This document shows positions 1 to 12,742 of a stretch of 64,000 nt of DNA, piece by piece. Under the pieces are notes generated by a model that did no database searches, was not told the DNA's origin, and saw only the letters and a list, made by a program, of their open reading frames with translations. The first letter of the stretch is position 1. Each line of letters begins with the position of its first letter. The DNA is from Corbicula japonica (taxonomy: Eukaryota > Mollusca > Bivalvia > Venerida > Cyrenidae): positions 2,232,001 through 2,296,000 of the forward strand of contig JAZAYU010000010.1 in assembly GCA_038501625.1 (NCBI GenBank), given 5' to 3'. A program made the translations under genes and the position numbers.

Positions 1-1590
1 AGAAGAAGACTTACAAGATTTTTCCTATATAATTCTATGTAAATTGGGCGACCCCTGTGGCGGGGCCAATTTTGACCCAAGGGCCATAATTTGAACAACT
101 TTGTTAGAGGTCCATTAGACAATGTTTCATACCAAATATCTAACCTCTAGCCATTGCGATTTTGGAGAAGAAGATTTTTTAAGTTTTTGCTATATATTGA
201 TATAAGGAAAACCCATGACCTCTGGGGCGGGGCAAATTTTGACCCCAGGGCCATAATTTGAAATACTTTGTTAGAGGTCTATTAGACAACGTTTCATGCC
301 AAATATCTAACCTCTGGCCATTGCGGTTTCGGAGAAGAAGATTTTTTAGGTTTTTGCTATATATTGATATAAGGAAAACCCATGACCTCTGGGGCGGGGC
401 AAATTTTGACCCCAGGGCCATAATTTGAACAACTTTGTTAGAGGTCCATTAGACAATGTTTCATGCCAAATATCTAACCTCTGGCCATTGCGGTTTCGGA
501 GAAGAAGATTTTAAAAGTTTTTGCAATATATTGATATAAGGAAAACCCATGACCTCTGGGGCGGGGCAAATTTTGACCCCAGGGCCATAATTTGAACAAC
601 TTTGTTAGAGGTCTATTAGACAATGTTTCATGCCAAATATCTAACCTCTGGCCATTGCGGTTTCGGAAAAGAAGATGTTTTAAGTTTTTGCTATATACTA
701 ATATAAGGAAAACCCATGACCTCTGGGGCGGGGCAAATTTTGACCCCAGGGCCATAATTTGAACAACTTTGTTAAAGGTCCATTAGGCAATGTTTCATGC
801 CAAATATCTAACCTCTGGCCATTGCAATTTCGGAGAAGAAGAATTTTTAAGTTTTTGCTATATATTGATATAAGGAAAACCCATGACCTCTGGGGCGGGG
901 CAAATTTTGAACCCAGGGCTATAATTTTAACAATCTTAGTAGAGGACCACTAGGTGATGCTACACACCAAATATCAAAGTTCTAGGCCTTACAGTTTCAG
1001 AGAAGAAGATTTTTTAAGTTTTTGCTATATATTGATATAAGGAAAACCCGTGAACTCTGGGGCGGGGCAAATTTTGACCCCAGGGCCATAATTTGAACAA
1101 CTTTGTTAGAGGTCCATTAGACAATGTTTCATGCCAAATATCTAACTTCTAGCCGTTGCGGTTTTGGAGAAGAAGATTTTTTAAGTTTTTGCTATATGTT
1201 TATAAGGAAAACACATGACCCCACCCGATCGGGGCCAATTTTGACCCCAGGGCTATAATTTGAACAATCTTGGTAGAGGACTACTAGGTGATGCTACACA
1301 CCAAATATCAAAGTTCTAGGCCTTACGGTTTCAGAGAAGAAGATTTTTAAAAATTTCATGTTCAAAATCTATTTTTATCCTCTGTGACCTAGATAGGCAA
1401 TGGACTGGAACCTTTGAACAATTTTGGTAAGGCTTCATGCCAGTAACATTCCTGCCAAGTTTCAGCAAGATTGGCCCAGGAGTTCAGGAGAAGAGGTCGT
1501 TTGAAGAAAAAGTTGACGACGCACGGACGGACGACGGACATCAGGCGATCACAAAAGCTCGCCATGAGCACTTCGTGCTCAGGTGAGCTA
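1..1590. repeat. Tandem array of ~167-bp units with CGGACGG tail
   Basis: The landmark GGGGCGGGGCAAATTTTGAC recurs near 223, 391, 558, 725, 892 and 1,059, a constant 167-168 bp step, with more divergent units at both edges (near 50 and 1,231). The third-to-last stretch switches to a related subunit (TGATGCTACACACCAAATAT at about 957 and 1,290). The array ends at 1,350-1,594 in a unique tail with ACGGACGGACGACGGACATC and a small hairpin GAGCACTTCGTGCTC before AGGTGAGCTAAAA. This tandem-plus-CGGACGG-tail design is typical of abundant bivalve dispersed repeats. Short frames within it are by-products of the repeat. Confidence 0.85.
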
Positions 1591-2025
1591 AAAATATTGT
1601 ATTTTGTCTCAAAGATACAGGTCTTCAAAGATGGCCACTGACGGCAGTTTTTGGACATGACGTCAAAAGAACCGTAACTGAATGTTTTCTGCTGTAACTT
1701 TGATTTCTTTCGAATGTTCCGTTTTCTGTTTTGATAATATTGTACAGAATCAAATTCTCTTTCCACTGATTTAACTTTCATGAGTTTTAACCCAGGATTT
1801 ACGCGTGACGTCGCCGAAAAGCGCCGTTTCGACCTGAAAAATGACGTTGAGTTTTACTAAATTTTCGTCGCTTGTTTCTGAATTGCGAAAAATCTGATCA
1901 ATAAAATTTTGATTTTTTTGCATAATTCGTTTATAAATATTATTTTGAAAATGTTTGACAAATAAAAAAGGGGGGTCACCGACTTCGTTTTTGCGTTATT
2001 ACGTTCACCTTTACCCCTTTCCCCC
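1591..2025 (+). repeat. Left inverted arm of the 1.6-4.9 kb element
   Basis: Inverted match to 4,401-4,835. It includes TGACGTCA-type sites near 1,658 and 1,805 and, on the minus strand, a frame starting at 1,781 whose first ~60 codons are nearly the same as those at 4,642-4,824. The inner end holds GGGGTCACCGACTTCGTT at 1,972-1,989 followed by a C/T-rich tract. Confidence 0.85.
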
Positions 2026-3864
2026 TAATTTTTAACGACACAATAAAACCTTTCCATTGCGCGTCATACTTAAGCACTATAATAATGTTGATAAAAATTA
2101 AACATATAAAAATTATAATTTTGTTAAAGTTTTTTCACATCAAGAATCATACTTTTGCTTAAACTGCAGTTTAAGATTCTAGTAATTCTATACGAACTGC
2201 ATCAGAATTCATCAATAATCAAATTATAACATTAAGCAATAAAAGCTAATCAAGTGTTATAATTTGTTGTTTAAAGTTGTTCTAAATTTTACGTTAGGTT
2301 TTCAAACTAGAGTAGATCAAATGTATGCATTGAAAATCGAATACAAATCATTTTGAGGCCCCTTACGACGCAGACGACACTAAAATTAATTACAGATATC
2401 AGTATATCAAATCAAAATAATGGAGCATAAAACTTAGAGATTTTGGTAAGTTGACGCAAATTTTTAAAAACACCCATATGTAGTTAGACGAGGGCACGAC
2501 TCATTTACAAAAATTTTTTCATCTTTAGTTTTTCGCCGGTCTGGACTTAAATGCTCCTGTAGGTACATGTAATCAATGAGAACAGTATTGATGCTCTTAA
2601 GTTTGCTTTTTAAATAAATATTCCACAAAAACATAACACAATGAATCAAGCGGAAAGACTTACTTATCGGTCTATGACTGAACATATTTGAAGTTTAAAA
2701 GCTGGACCGAGGTTTTATTTGAATAGCCCGAGAAGTTGCGTGTGCTCCCATTCCCTTTAAAAAAGGTGAGCTACGCTCTGTGTGACATTTTTATAAAGAA
2801 ATGAATTCATTATCAATTTCTCCGTTACTTCAATAAAGTATTATCAAATATACTCAACAAAAAATGAAAACTGACAGTTTTTAACTTTCCAGAACAATTT
2901 GATACATAATACAAAATCTTTTTATTTGAACCCACATAAAATTAACAGCATAACATTGGTTTCACGTACCAGAAATATTAAAAAGCACGCACATATTTTA
3001 AACACGTTCAATTTTTCTTTCAATCACAAATTCATAAGTCCTTAAGCTGATTCTGGAAAAGTCTGCTTTCTTACTTTTGTTTGACATACGTTTAACTCAA
3101 TAAAAATACAAAAAGTATTTTCCATTATTAAAGAATTTTACTAATTGTTCGCTTATAGAAATTAACTCGCTAAATTTCAGTACTCTCGCTAGCAACAATT
3201 TTTGTTTCGCTGATCTCAAAGTGTGGTCTAAATATTTTAGATGGAGGTCACTGTCCGAAAAGGTTAGCATTACACGAGTTTTTTTTTCTGTATAAAACCA
3301 CCAAATGTTACAACATAATGTGAGAAAAAGAAGCGTTAAAAAGAGGCAAGAACCAGCATATACGAAAATAACTCGATAGCTGAAAACTAGTCATTTCATT
3401 AAGAATGATCAAACGCGTCAACAAAGTATTTTTAATACCGTAAGCTGCTCTTCTTTCTTTGTGTCGCTTTTATATACTAAACTTTTAAAGCAACACTTAA
3501 TTTTCCTGAATTTTTTTTTTATTTCGCACCATAACAAAGTTCATATAATATTCTACGCTGTTGTGTAAGATGTTTGTTTCGTTATATTATTTCCTTTTTC
3601 CTCAGATATAAGAGAAATAGCATTTCATTTATTCGTGTTTCTGTCTATTTGTTAAAACAAGTTTTTCAACAACGGCGCAATATAACGTTTTGAATTATAT
3701 TCGCCTAGTTTACTGCGACATACTGCCGACATGAGAATTACATTTCTTGTAACACGAATGTCTATCACTGTAAGACAGTTCTTACTTTAAAACTGTAAGT
3801 AAAAGGAAGTGCACAACTATGCGCGGTTATAGAGAGGGCGAGACATAAATTAAAGTTTCAGTGC

Positions 3865-4145
3865 TTAACCCCCACCCCCTCCTTCCTGAACATTTTACTC
3901 TCTCTATATATAAATACACCGGTACGGGTTTTATCGCGTGTGCGAACAGTGTAGCACCAGTTAGCTGGGAAATCCTTGTCGTCTGATATAGATCTACACT
4001 GGTTGCATTCAGAAATAACCTACTGAACCTAAAAGCGAACAGTGTAGATCCTGATCAGACGGCACCGTACGGATGTTCCAGCTGATCTGGATCTACACGG
4101 TCCGCTCATGGAATTACACCTATATCTTATTGAGTAAAGGGTTAA
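3865..4145. mobile_element. TTAA-flanked palindromic MITE (piggyBac-type ends)
   Basis: It begins TTAACCCCC and ends AAAGGGTTAA. It holds two facing copies of the clam-type motif GATCTACACTGGT / AACAGTGTAGATC with CTGATCAGACGGCAC. The same family occurs at 48,996-49,237 and 62,484-62,724. TTAA with CCC... ends is the pattern of piggyBac-mobilised MITEs. It is nested inside the internal region of the 1.6-4.9 kb element. Confidence 0.75.
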
Positions 4146-4400
4146 CTGCAAGGGACATGTTGGTTTAGTTGCTGTACTTAAGTCAAAAGTTTTTAAGTCG
4201 TGTTTGAACCTTCATAACAAATCTTGATTGAAGCAGAATCGGTAATTTCAATCATATACGTATTTTTTTTTCTTTCCAAATGAAAACAATTATCATATTT
4301 TGCTGGAATATATTAATCAAATTAAATATTGTCAGAATAAATATTATTTGTTCGCCGCTGAATTCCTTTTATGATGCGATTTACGCCAACGTTTCCATAA

Positions 4401-4933
4401 GGGATAGGGGTAACGGTGAACGTAATAACGCAAAAACGAAGCCGGTGACCCCCTTTTTTATTTGTCAAACATTTTCAAAATAATATTTACAAACGAATTA
4501 TGCAAAAAAATCAAAATTTTATTGATCAGATTTTTCGCAATTCCGAAACAAGCGACAAAAATTTAGTAAAACTCTACGTCATTTTTCAGGTCGAAACGGC
4601 GCTTTTCGGCGACGTCACGCGTAAATCTTGGGTTAAAACTCATGAAAGTTAAAGCATTGGAAAGAGAATTTGATTCTGCACAATATTATCAAAACAGAAA
4701 ACGGAACATTCGAAAGAAATCAAAGTTACAACAGAAAACATTCAGTTACGGTTCTTTTGACGCCATGTCAAAAAACTGCCGTCAATGGCCATCTTTGAAG
4801 ATCTGTATGCTTGAGACGAAGTAAAATATTTTTACAGGATATTCTGTTCCATATCGGAAATATGATCAATTAACTGCATGCAAATTTTTATTAAAATACT
4901 CGAAAGTTGAAAAATCGGCGCATTCCACCTTAA
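4401..4933 (-). repeat. Right inverted arm, ending in TTAA
   Basis: Inverted copy of the left arm, longer by about 100 bp at the outer side and ending at TTAA 4,930-4,933. It carries the same 60-codon frame (4,642-4,824, +) and the same GGTGACCCC block at its inner edge. Confidence 0.85.
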
Positions 4934-6600
4934 AAAACTAGCTGTGAAATATCATGTTGCAAAAGTGATTTTAAGCTACACCTGTATTTTATAATAAAAT
5001 CTGGCTATCGGTGATTCAACTTGCAAAAGGTTTTCTTAATTTTTGGTACAAATAACCCTGCTTTAAAAGGCAGTTTATTATGCAAAGATTACGTAAATTG
5101 AACTATTTAACATCAATATACAAGCTCATTAATATTATTACGGAAATGAAGGCTCCGGTATCACCGTTATACGCCTTTCCAATAAACAGTTTCGCAGTCC
5201 TGTACGAGTTACTTCCCGTGACCAGATATCAACCCAAAACGAGGCTTCACAGGAAAGCTGAACTATCGGACTAAGGCTTAAGCACATAAGGCCTAACATA
5301 ATCCATCCAATTTCAGGTGTGTAATCGTCGCCGCCGGTCGAAAATAAGTTACTGGTCTGTTATTCTAGTCAGACATTTTTATTTTCATTATTTGTTAGAT
5401 ATTTGCATTTTTAATATTGTAAGAACATGTACCATTCTTGTTGATAGTGGGCAGTATGAAACGCGATTCGGATAAACGTGAGTATTAATGTTACGAATTT
5501 CTATACAGCATTTTCATCTTTCTGTATTTTATACTTAAAATTATATTTAACTTGTATGAAATTCGCAAATTGCTAAGACTGGTAATGTACTATACTCCGG
5601 AAATCGTGACATGTCAACATTCGGTTACAGTATCTGTACGTTGTACTTGTACTCATCTATTACTTGAATTCATCGTACCGTTAATGTTCAACGAACGAAT
5701 AATTTTGAATTTTTGAAAACGTCACGTATACTTCACAAGCAAAAATACGGTACGATTGATTCTGATAACGTTATCTGATTGTTCGTTAACGTAAGAGTAT
5801 CATTCATAGAATAAAATTCAAGGATTCTGATGCTGGCTTCTAATAAAGATGGAGATGCCGGCTTCAAATAATGATGGGAACATTTATATTAACATTAAGA
5901 CTGCTAAGGTTTGAAATTCTGTCATTTCGGCGTAAACGCTCAATCGCTTGATTGAATATTTATAAAATGTTCTGCTCAGATGAGTTTCTAATTGATGTCT
6001 TAAGGTTCTACTTGTCGTATTAAGGATTAATAATTCATATAACTGCTATATCAAATACTTTTGCTACCCGATTCAGTAATTAAGGATTTCGATATACTTA
6101 TTAATTGGGAGGTGGAGGTACATAAAAAAGTAAACCGATCTCTATTGGTCAGTGATATCTTCTTCTTAGTAATTGACAGGGGACCCCTTGTGCGCGACAA
6201 TTTGGCATTTTTATGACATGCCGCTTTCAAAATCAATCGCAGCCGGCATGTCAGTAGTTGATAAGACACGCTAAGCCGGAAACGACACTCAATTTATCCG
6301 TGGATAGAACACAGGCTGTTAGTTTAAGTCGTTTAAAGTAAACCTTGGCGCGAGGAATAATGACTTTACACTTTTAGTCAAATTAGATTTGTTGTTTTAT
6401 AAACTATTCTTGATAAAAAAAATTCATTACGCTGATGTATTATTACTAATTCAACGATAAACGAGAAAATATATTTTAAAAATGAAATTTCATGATGAAA
6501 AACGAAAGTTGTAGGTACATGTTCCCTATTACATTAATACAGCGAGCAATAATTTTTCCTGTATAGTAGTCACGTGACTGAATAGGGGAGGTAACCGAAA
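4934..6600. other. Non-coding stretch, nothing identified
   Basis: AT-rich sequence with only short chance frames (the longest 72 codons, minus strand, 6,051-6,269, with no recognisable motif). No splice-bounded coding segment or repeat shared with the rest of the window was noticed. Confidence 0.5.
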
Positions 6601-6619
6601 AATTCACCGAATTATTGGT

Positions 6620-6745
6620 TGCACACCATCGTTTGGCATGGATTAAAATCGATACTGTTTTTTTGTGTGTAAAACTTAGTTGCGGCTAATCCGAGGCTAG
6701 GTTGCAGTAATATGCATTTCCGTTACTGCTCATGAATGGTATCCA
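6620..6745 (+). repeat. R1 dispersed repeat, degraded partial copy
   Basis: It shares the order of blocks seen at 21,160-21,290: CATACCATC..GGATGGAT, TACTGTTT, GTGTAAA, then CAGTAATATGCA and TTACTGC(C/T)CATGAA. It is truncated before the GCCTGCAATATTTTCAT block present in fuller copies. Confidence 0.55.
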
Positions 6746-6914
6746 GTCTTTCCCCCTAAAAGATTTCGACCTGTGAGCTATGATCTTTCAAACAAGCCCA
6801 CTATTTAGTTCCAAACAAGGTTAAGTACCATTACACTCAGTTATTGGTTGAATTTGGCAAGTATGAGATGTATATGATAAATACCAGTTAGTTGGTTTAG
6901 TTCAAATATCTAAA

Positions 6915-7374
6915 ACAAGGGGTCTAACCTAAAGTAAGAAAATCGATGCTTTAAGACGGCCATTTCATGGAGAGTGGTGTCAATTGGTGATAAAACAGCA
7001 TTGTTTTGTTTACATCGACCACTAATTCAGTAGAGTAAGTACATTTTCTTGTATTATAGGTATTGTGTATGAGATAACCACCTAGCCGCTTGTTTCAGAC
7101 ATCTGCTTCTGGTCCGTTTTTGTCTGTCCATGCAGTGGTTGAAGCGTGAAAGAAGGGATAGCGGCATAGGGGTCCAAACTCTGCAATGTCTGCAGACTGA
7201 TTCTGGGAGCTTTAGAGAATTAGATTTCGCCTTGCTGTGTTTGCGGGGTGCGGCATACATTATTTAACACTTTAGAACGTTTTTCTGTTCAAATAGGAGC
7301 CTCTGTGTTCATTTATTTTACATTTAAGACGATTTCATGGAGAACTGTCTCACTTTAGGACAATTTCATGGAGA
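6915..7374 (+). repeat. Left inverted arm with a 68-codon frame
   Basis: Inverted partner of 12,743-13,201. The minus-strand frame 7,054-7,260 encodes 68 residues starting MYAAPRKHSK. It differs from the frame in the other arm at only 3 positions and stays open in both. TTTCATGGAGA lies at 6,963, 7,333 and 7,364 (and again just inside at 7,394), like repeated protein-binding sites. Confidence 0.85.
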
Positions 7375-7723
7375 ACCGCCTTACTTTAGGACATTTCATG
7401 GAGACTTACATAAGAAAGCCATTGTTAATGGATTTAACACCAAGTCTTGTTTTCATTTTTTAGGTCTAGTTCCAAACATGAGAAAAAGAAAACCCGTGTT
7501 GAATCTAATAAGAAAATGGAAGGAAACCGAAAGAAAAAGAAAATTATCCCATATCTCCTCACCACTGAAGACGACAAAGAAAAAAATACGTCTTACGTCT
7601 CCATCACCGCTGAAATTATTATCACCTAGATCAAAGACCTATATTATACATAGATACGCGTCTTCGCTTTATCTCGCATGTGCACGCGGCCTGCGTTATC
7701 TCGGCGAGTCACGTGATCGCTAA
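7337..7723 (+). CDS. Hypothetical basic protein frame, possible exon
   Basis: An open frame of 128 codons begins inside the inner edge of the left arm and runs into the unique interior. Its middle is strongly basic (RKRKP, KETERKRK, TTKKKIR) and repeats Ser-Pro-Leu-Lys (SPLK near residues 77 and 93), like a nuclear or DNA-binding linker. A pyrimidine-rich tract ending in TTTTTTAG at about 7,463 would be a fair splice acceptor for either this frame or the overlapping lysine-rich frame at 7,447-7,629. No homologue is recognised. The low complexity means it may be chance. Confidence 0.2.
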   Translation: MENCLTLGQFHGEPPYFRTFHGDLHKKAIVNGFNTKSCFHFLGLVPNMRKRKPVLNLIRKWKETERKRKLSHISSPLKTTKKKIRLTSPSPLKLLSPRSKTYIIHRYASSLYLACARGLRYLGESRDR

Positions 7724-9812
7724 CCGCGTCATAGTAATCAATATGGCTGTCAATTCATACATCAGAAACTTTCATTTTATTGATCATGAAAACTTGATGT
7801 AATTAATAAAATATTTTAAATAAAAGTAAACGTTTTTAATGCTTATTATATCTTCTTTTCGCTTTGTGGCAACATTATAATTATATTCTTATTGCTCGTA
7901 TTCCTGTAAATATCGTTTATCGAACAACATATCGTTTATCGAACAACGTCCCCGGAAGACGTCCCCGGAAGTGGAAACATAATTTTCTGGCATGCGCACT
8001 TCGTCAAAGGGCAAGTAATTTTCAAGGGAAACAACCTAAAAAGTAACGCTTGGTCACGTGACGAGATTCTCGTCGAATCCACGAGAAAAAACGAGATTTC
8101 TTATATCAGTAATAGAGAGATGCGAATCTATTTATATATATAGGTCTCTGCCTAGATCAACATCTGTGAAACGAGACATTCTAATACTTTTAAGTTTGAA
8201 TTTGAATTTTGAAAAAAAGTGTTCGAATATTAATTTTTGTTAAACGAAATACAAAGAAAAGCGAATAAATGTAAATTATTTCTGGTCAGGACATTTAATT
8301 TTCCACTAAATTCGATGTACAATGAACAGAAACACCTGGTGTTATTATAAGAAGTGTCATAGTCAATATACTTCCACCAATTAACAGTGATTGGCAGTTT
8401 GAGTGACCATTAATATCAATTATCAGGGCTTCTTGATAACAATACGGACCGGTGTTTAATAAAGAGTTTTGCCATGAGGTGTGAATTCACTAATGCCGGT
8501 GTATGTTTTAATTCAAAACTTTACCATTGGGTAAAGCTAAAAAGGTAAAAAGCCCTATCAAATGATTGTCATAATAAAGATAATTTGCATAATCAGTATC
8601 ACGCGCATCCAATCCCGATCGGTATTGCAGTCACGTGCAAACTCAAACAAGTGAAATGCTAAATATGCTAACAACACTTGGACTTCATTCTGCTTCCTCC
8701 AATAGTTAGAAACTTAAAATCTTAATGCAGTTATCGTCTCAATTCAACATGCGTAACTGCCGTGACGACAACGGTATCACCATAAAATTACTATGTCCCG
8801 TAAATGCACGTACAAAAGACGACGAAAGTACACTGACTTCTTTTATAGTAACTTAATGTTACTCACTTTAACGTGAGTAAATTAATTATTTCCTTATCTC
8901 ATAATACGTAAAAAACACAAACAAAAACTAGGAATAGGTCGTTGTATTCAGCGGTAATATACATTAAAATTTTCAAATGTCTGTAAAGTCCAAGTTCAAG
9001 TTGCTCAAAAACTGTCCAAAGAGGTAGAAATCAGTGGGCCTGTAGTGTGCGAACCGTCCGAATGAAAAGTTGACATCCGTAGTTCTGGCTATTTAGCAGT
9101 CCAGAAGACGAACGGAAAACTTTCAACACATCTGGGTAAAGCTTCGTCTAATAGTACCACTCGAACCTGAAACTAGTGAATGGCCTTAAAATATCCATAT
9201 TTCTTACGTGATAAATAAATATATTGTTTATGACTAAGAGAAAACAGCAAAACTCGAAACACCTGAAACAAAAATAAACACTTTATTTACACCCATTTTT
9301 CAATTTATTCTCTGAAAGTTCTGTTAAACCTCGCCAACCATCCAAAAATAATATTAACAACCTATAGGGCGGGTGGGCGGGTGCCGACATGTTTACCGCT
9401 GAATAGAAACGCCTCGAATGGTGTACACAGATAAAACCAACACTTAAATAGCCTAATCGCACGAGATACACGCACCTTTTCCCTCCACACTGACAATTAC
9501 CGTCAAGTTCGTATTATTCGAAACGGAAATAATTTCATTTATTTATCAGTAAGCGGACAGCACATGATCATTAAATGTTAGAAATCGAGATTTGATCTTA
9601 CTTTAGCATGGCCTGATGTGAAACGTTATTATAATTGGAAAGTCGTTATTAAGCCGGAAGTGTTGTTTGACAGACACATACGGCATACTCCAGCAAAGAG
9701 ATCGCAAATACAAATAACTATCGAATATTACAATACTTGTACATCAAAATATTCTAATGACAATTTTGCTATTCGTTGCCATCCCTAAAAAGAATACACC
9801 CACATAAAAATA
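7724..9812. other. Interior of the 6.3-kb element, non-coding
   Basis: No coding segment recognised. Short minus-strand frame 9,283-9,471 (62 codons) has no motif. The stretch includes two tandem ATCGTTTATCGAACAAC units near 7,912-7,945, adjacent tandem GACGTCCCCGGAAG units near 7,945-7,971, and several CACGTG sites (about 7,710, 8,055, 8,632). Confidence 0.4.
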
Positions 9813-10760
9813 AACAAGAAATATCTTTAAAAAAAGATAAACGGCGTTGATGGAAAAGATTTATATATACAAGAAAGAAAGAAATACAGAGAGGCAAAGC
9901 AGACACAGTTTAGTTATTTTATTTTATTTGTTATAGCTGTTGACGAACCCTCCCTGCCTTCTTAGTATGACCTAGAGATTAAGCGACCGAATCATGACAA
10001 CTCATAAGTTTATTGTAAGTGTCTTTCAAAAAAAATGTTGAAGCTGTTGCAACAATTTCATACAGTGATAACAAGTCGATTAAAGAAGCAATTTATTCAG
10101 TTTCAATAAAATACCTCGTGTAGAGTGAGAATTCAAGATGAATAAATGTCCTTGAAATTTAATAAATATAAATAATAACAGCCTGTTACAAGAGCGAAAT
10201 CTACCAACTTTTACGTATATTAACTTTAAAAAAAGTGTCCATCCTGAGTATTGAACCCGGGGCCTCCGCTTGAGAGGCGAGAGTGTTAGCCACTACACTA
10301 CAATGATCTTGTATTTCGTACTTGAAATTAACAATCAGTATCAAAGGAACTAGAAAGGAACCAGTAAGAACTAGAAATATCTACACTTCACTTTCGTTTT
10401 ACACGGTGTATTGTATGCAAGTGTTTACCTGACACCCAAGAATATTCCATATAATATTGTATTTAAGCCATCAATATTGACTTAACTGGTTACTTAAATC
10501 GTAAATATGTTTTTCCTCCAATACAACACCCACTTACAACCAGTCGAATTAATCTATTTGATTTTTCCGCTGCATAATAATAAAAATCCCACTAGATACC
10601 TCTCCACCCTGCTAGATGCCTCTCTGGTGTAAATAGCTACCAATCGAAATAGTTTATTTCATTTTCCCTCTGCATAATAAGAGAATACGAGTATTATTTA
10701 CAACATTTCATTGGTCGAAAAACTAGGTCAAAAGTGAGCTTAGACAGCTAACGCCGAAAA
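9813..10760. repeat. R2 repeat unit, copy 1
   Basis: It matches 58,579-59,655 in the same orientation from AAACAAGAAATATCTTTAAA to GACAGCTAACGCCGAAAAA. The later copy has insertions of about 130 bp in total. Landmarks shared in order: GATAAACGGCGTTGATG, AGCTGTTGACGA, TATGACCTAGAGATTAAGCG, a tRNA-like block, ACACCCAAGAATATTCC, and CCCACTAGATACCTCTCC followed by GATGCCTCTCTGGTG. A reverse fragment lies at 53,919-54,085. It looks like an interspersed mobile unit, perhaps SINE-derived. Confidence 0.8.
10233..10312 (-). ncRNA. tRNA-Glu-like (CTC) relic within R2
   Basis: Read on the minus strand it gives GTGTAGTGGCTAACACTC (A-box-like, Glu-tRNA style), an anticodon loop CTCTCAA with CUC in the anticodon position, and CCCGGGTTCAATAC (B-box-like). 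The acceptor stem does not pair, so it is not a working tRNA. It is most likely a SINE promoter. The homologous block at 59,029-59,110 has lost bases around the B box. Confidence 0.5.
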
Positions 10761-11104
10761 AGGTGAGGAGAACAAATGCGTGTACTAAAATCATCATAAT
10801 AAATATGTTTTGCATGTAGTCAATTTAACACAATGTCGAAATACTGGTCGATTGGAAATTATATAAACTTTGAAAGTTTCAGCAAAAAAGCCAATAACAC
10901 TGGGAACAGTAGGGTTTAAGTGCACCTACTAAAAATATCTGATTAAATTGATTTTAATCAGAACTTGATTATATCTGAAGATGGTATTAAAGGCAGGGGA
11001 TCGTAACCCTGCAGACTAGCAGACACTTTGCTTTTGGCCCAAGCAGATACCTTGTAAAATACCCACCATGTGGGAACAGCCTGATGGTAAAATTACCGCT
11101 AAAT

Positions 11105-12340
11105 ACACTGGTTAAAAGTTCTAAGTGCACACTTTTCAATTTTTAATATCTTAAAGTAAACTTATTCAAATTGAATGAAAGTTTGACTTAATGTTAATAA
11201 TGATCAAACAACAATAATTTTTTGAAAACTGTGCATATGTTTTACGTTTTACGTCATCCACGTCGGCATACGCTTTTTATGCATTATCCCCGTGCGGCAA
11301 GCGAAATTTATTTTTTTACAATCGTTTTTGTTTTTCACATGTTCACCGACTCAAGACAAACACGAAAAACACACCAACATATTGTAACCATGAAATGGTT
11401 GACATCAGCAGACAACGACATTGCCGTCAAAATTCTTTTCACAGGCACAACTTCAAATTTGTTGTAAACAAATATTGACGGTTTTCGTAAATGCAAAAGA
11501 AATACCTTATTTTTGCATATTTTATTAATTTAAGAAGAAAATCAAACGATATTATTTTCTAGATTGATTACGTTGCTTACGTTGAACGCTGATGTTACTC
11601 AATTACGTCATTAATTATTTACGTAAAACAACGTTAACTCGAAAAAATTAGTGTAACATTTGTTGGATAAGTGTCCAATAAATAAAATTTAAAACTAAAA
11701 TTTATAGAAATTCAATAAACTTCAAAATCGAATTATTCGAAAATGACGCTTATTCGGTCAAAAGGCGTATCCGAAAACTGGTCAATTTTATCGAAATGAA
11801 TACATTTTTTTCGTTTGGAAAGGCTGTTACACGTCTATAATAGAAAATTGTATCATCCCAAACTGCTAGACAATTCAAAAACTTTTGGCACAAAACATTG
11901 TGTGAAAAATGGAATTTTCTCCTTGAAATCCTGTAAAAACGTTATGGATAAAATAAAGTTGAGTGTGTTGGCTCATCGTGCCCAGCAGACCATTACAAAG
12001 CTACAGAAAGCTATTTCAGTGCAATGGAATGGCAAACTACAGTATTTCCTTTAAATCTGCATGAAATTTAAATTATATAGAGATGAGAAAACGATCACAA
12101 ATGATAGCCGATGCAATGATAATTAACTTGAGAATTGCTTTCTGAGAACAAGTGAGCTAAAATATTATTATTTTTTAATCTGGTTAAGCAGACTTAAAAT
12201 TTTTGGTGTGCTTTAATAAAATATTGATTCTTCTTCATTGTAATTTACACTATTTTGAAAGATTCAATCAAATTATTGGAAAAATTAACATTTATCAAGT
12301 GTGCACTTAGAACTTTTGACTAGTGTAAATAATAAAAATC
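11105..12340. mobile_element. Nested 1.2-kb inverted-repeat element
   Basis: AAAAGTTCTAAGTGCACACTT at 11,116 recurs inverted near 12,300-12,320 with flanking similarity of about 70 bp on each side (ACACTGGTTAAAAG versus ACACTAGTCAAAAG). The interior contains frames of 81 codons (11,222-11,467) and 79 codons (11,815-12,054, Lys-rich) that I cannot assign. It is probably a small foldback transposon inside the 6.3-kb element. Confidence 0.5.
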
Positions 12341-12742
12341 AAGGACACTTTGGCGCTAAATCAAAACCATCACACTTGCCTCGCAGTGCCGAGACATCCG
12401 AATAGTTAAACATGGCTTTTCCCGCCCGTACTTCCGGCAAGGGGGTGGGGGTGGGAGAGTGGATTCATATGACTTTTCGACTGGTGCATACGTTAAAATG
12501 GGATGTCTTAAGGTGAAATTGTGTCGCGTAATCCGTTTTAAGCACTAAAGTATAGTACAGTCATGGATACCTAACAAGCAATGATATACTGGTCTTAATT
12601 GTGCTCATTGCATTTAATGGGTGCAGTTCTTGACTTGCCAATATAATCATGTTCAATACATGGTACAATTACAATAAAAATTACAGATATACTTCTGTTC
12701 ATTATAAACTAATCAGTGTCTAACCTCTCAAAAATTTATAGC

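Larger units (their letters stand above)
1591..4933. mobile_element. Long-TIR DNA transposon, non-autonomous, TTAA end
   Basis: The segment 1,591-2,025 is repeated in inverted orientation at 4,401-4,835 with high identity, bracketing about 2.4 kb that has no transposase-like frame. The right arm continues to 4,933 and ends TTCCACCTTAA, the same terminus as the element at 47,511-51,959. The left arm lacks the outermost ~100 bp and abuts the tail of the 167-bp array, so it is truncated or was replaced there. The inner edge of each arm carries the block GGGGTCACCGACTTCGTT. Each arm also holds TGACGTC motifs and a frame of about 60 codons. A TTAA-flanked MITE sits inside (3,865-4,145). Confidence 0.8.

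Noticed and set aside
179..755. Frames of 80-93 codons repeated in the 1-1,590 block
   Set aside because: They repeat with the 167-bp units and contain no domain; they are shadows of the tandem repeat.
1..1590. CRISPR-like array
   Set aside because: Units are contiguous, 167 bp long and lack unique spacers; the genome is eukaryotic.
10233..10312. Functional tRNA-Glu
   Set aside because: The acceptor stem does not pair and the block is part of a dispersed repeat.
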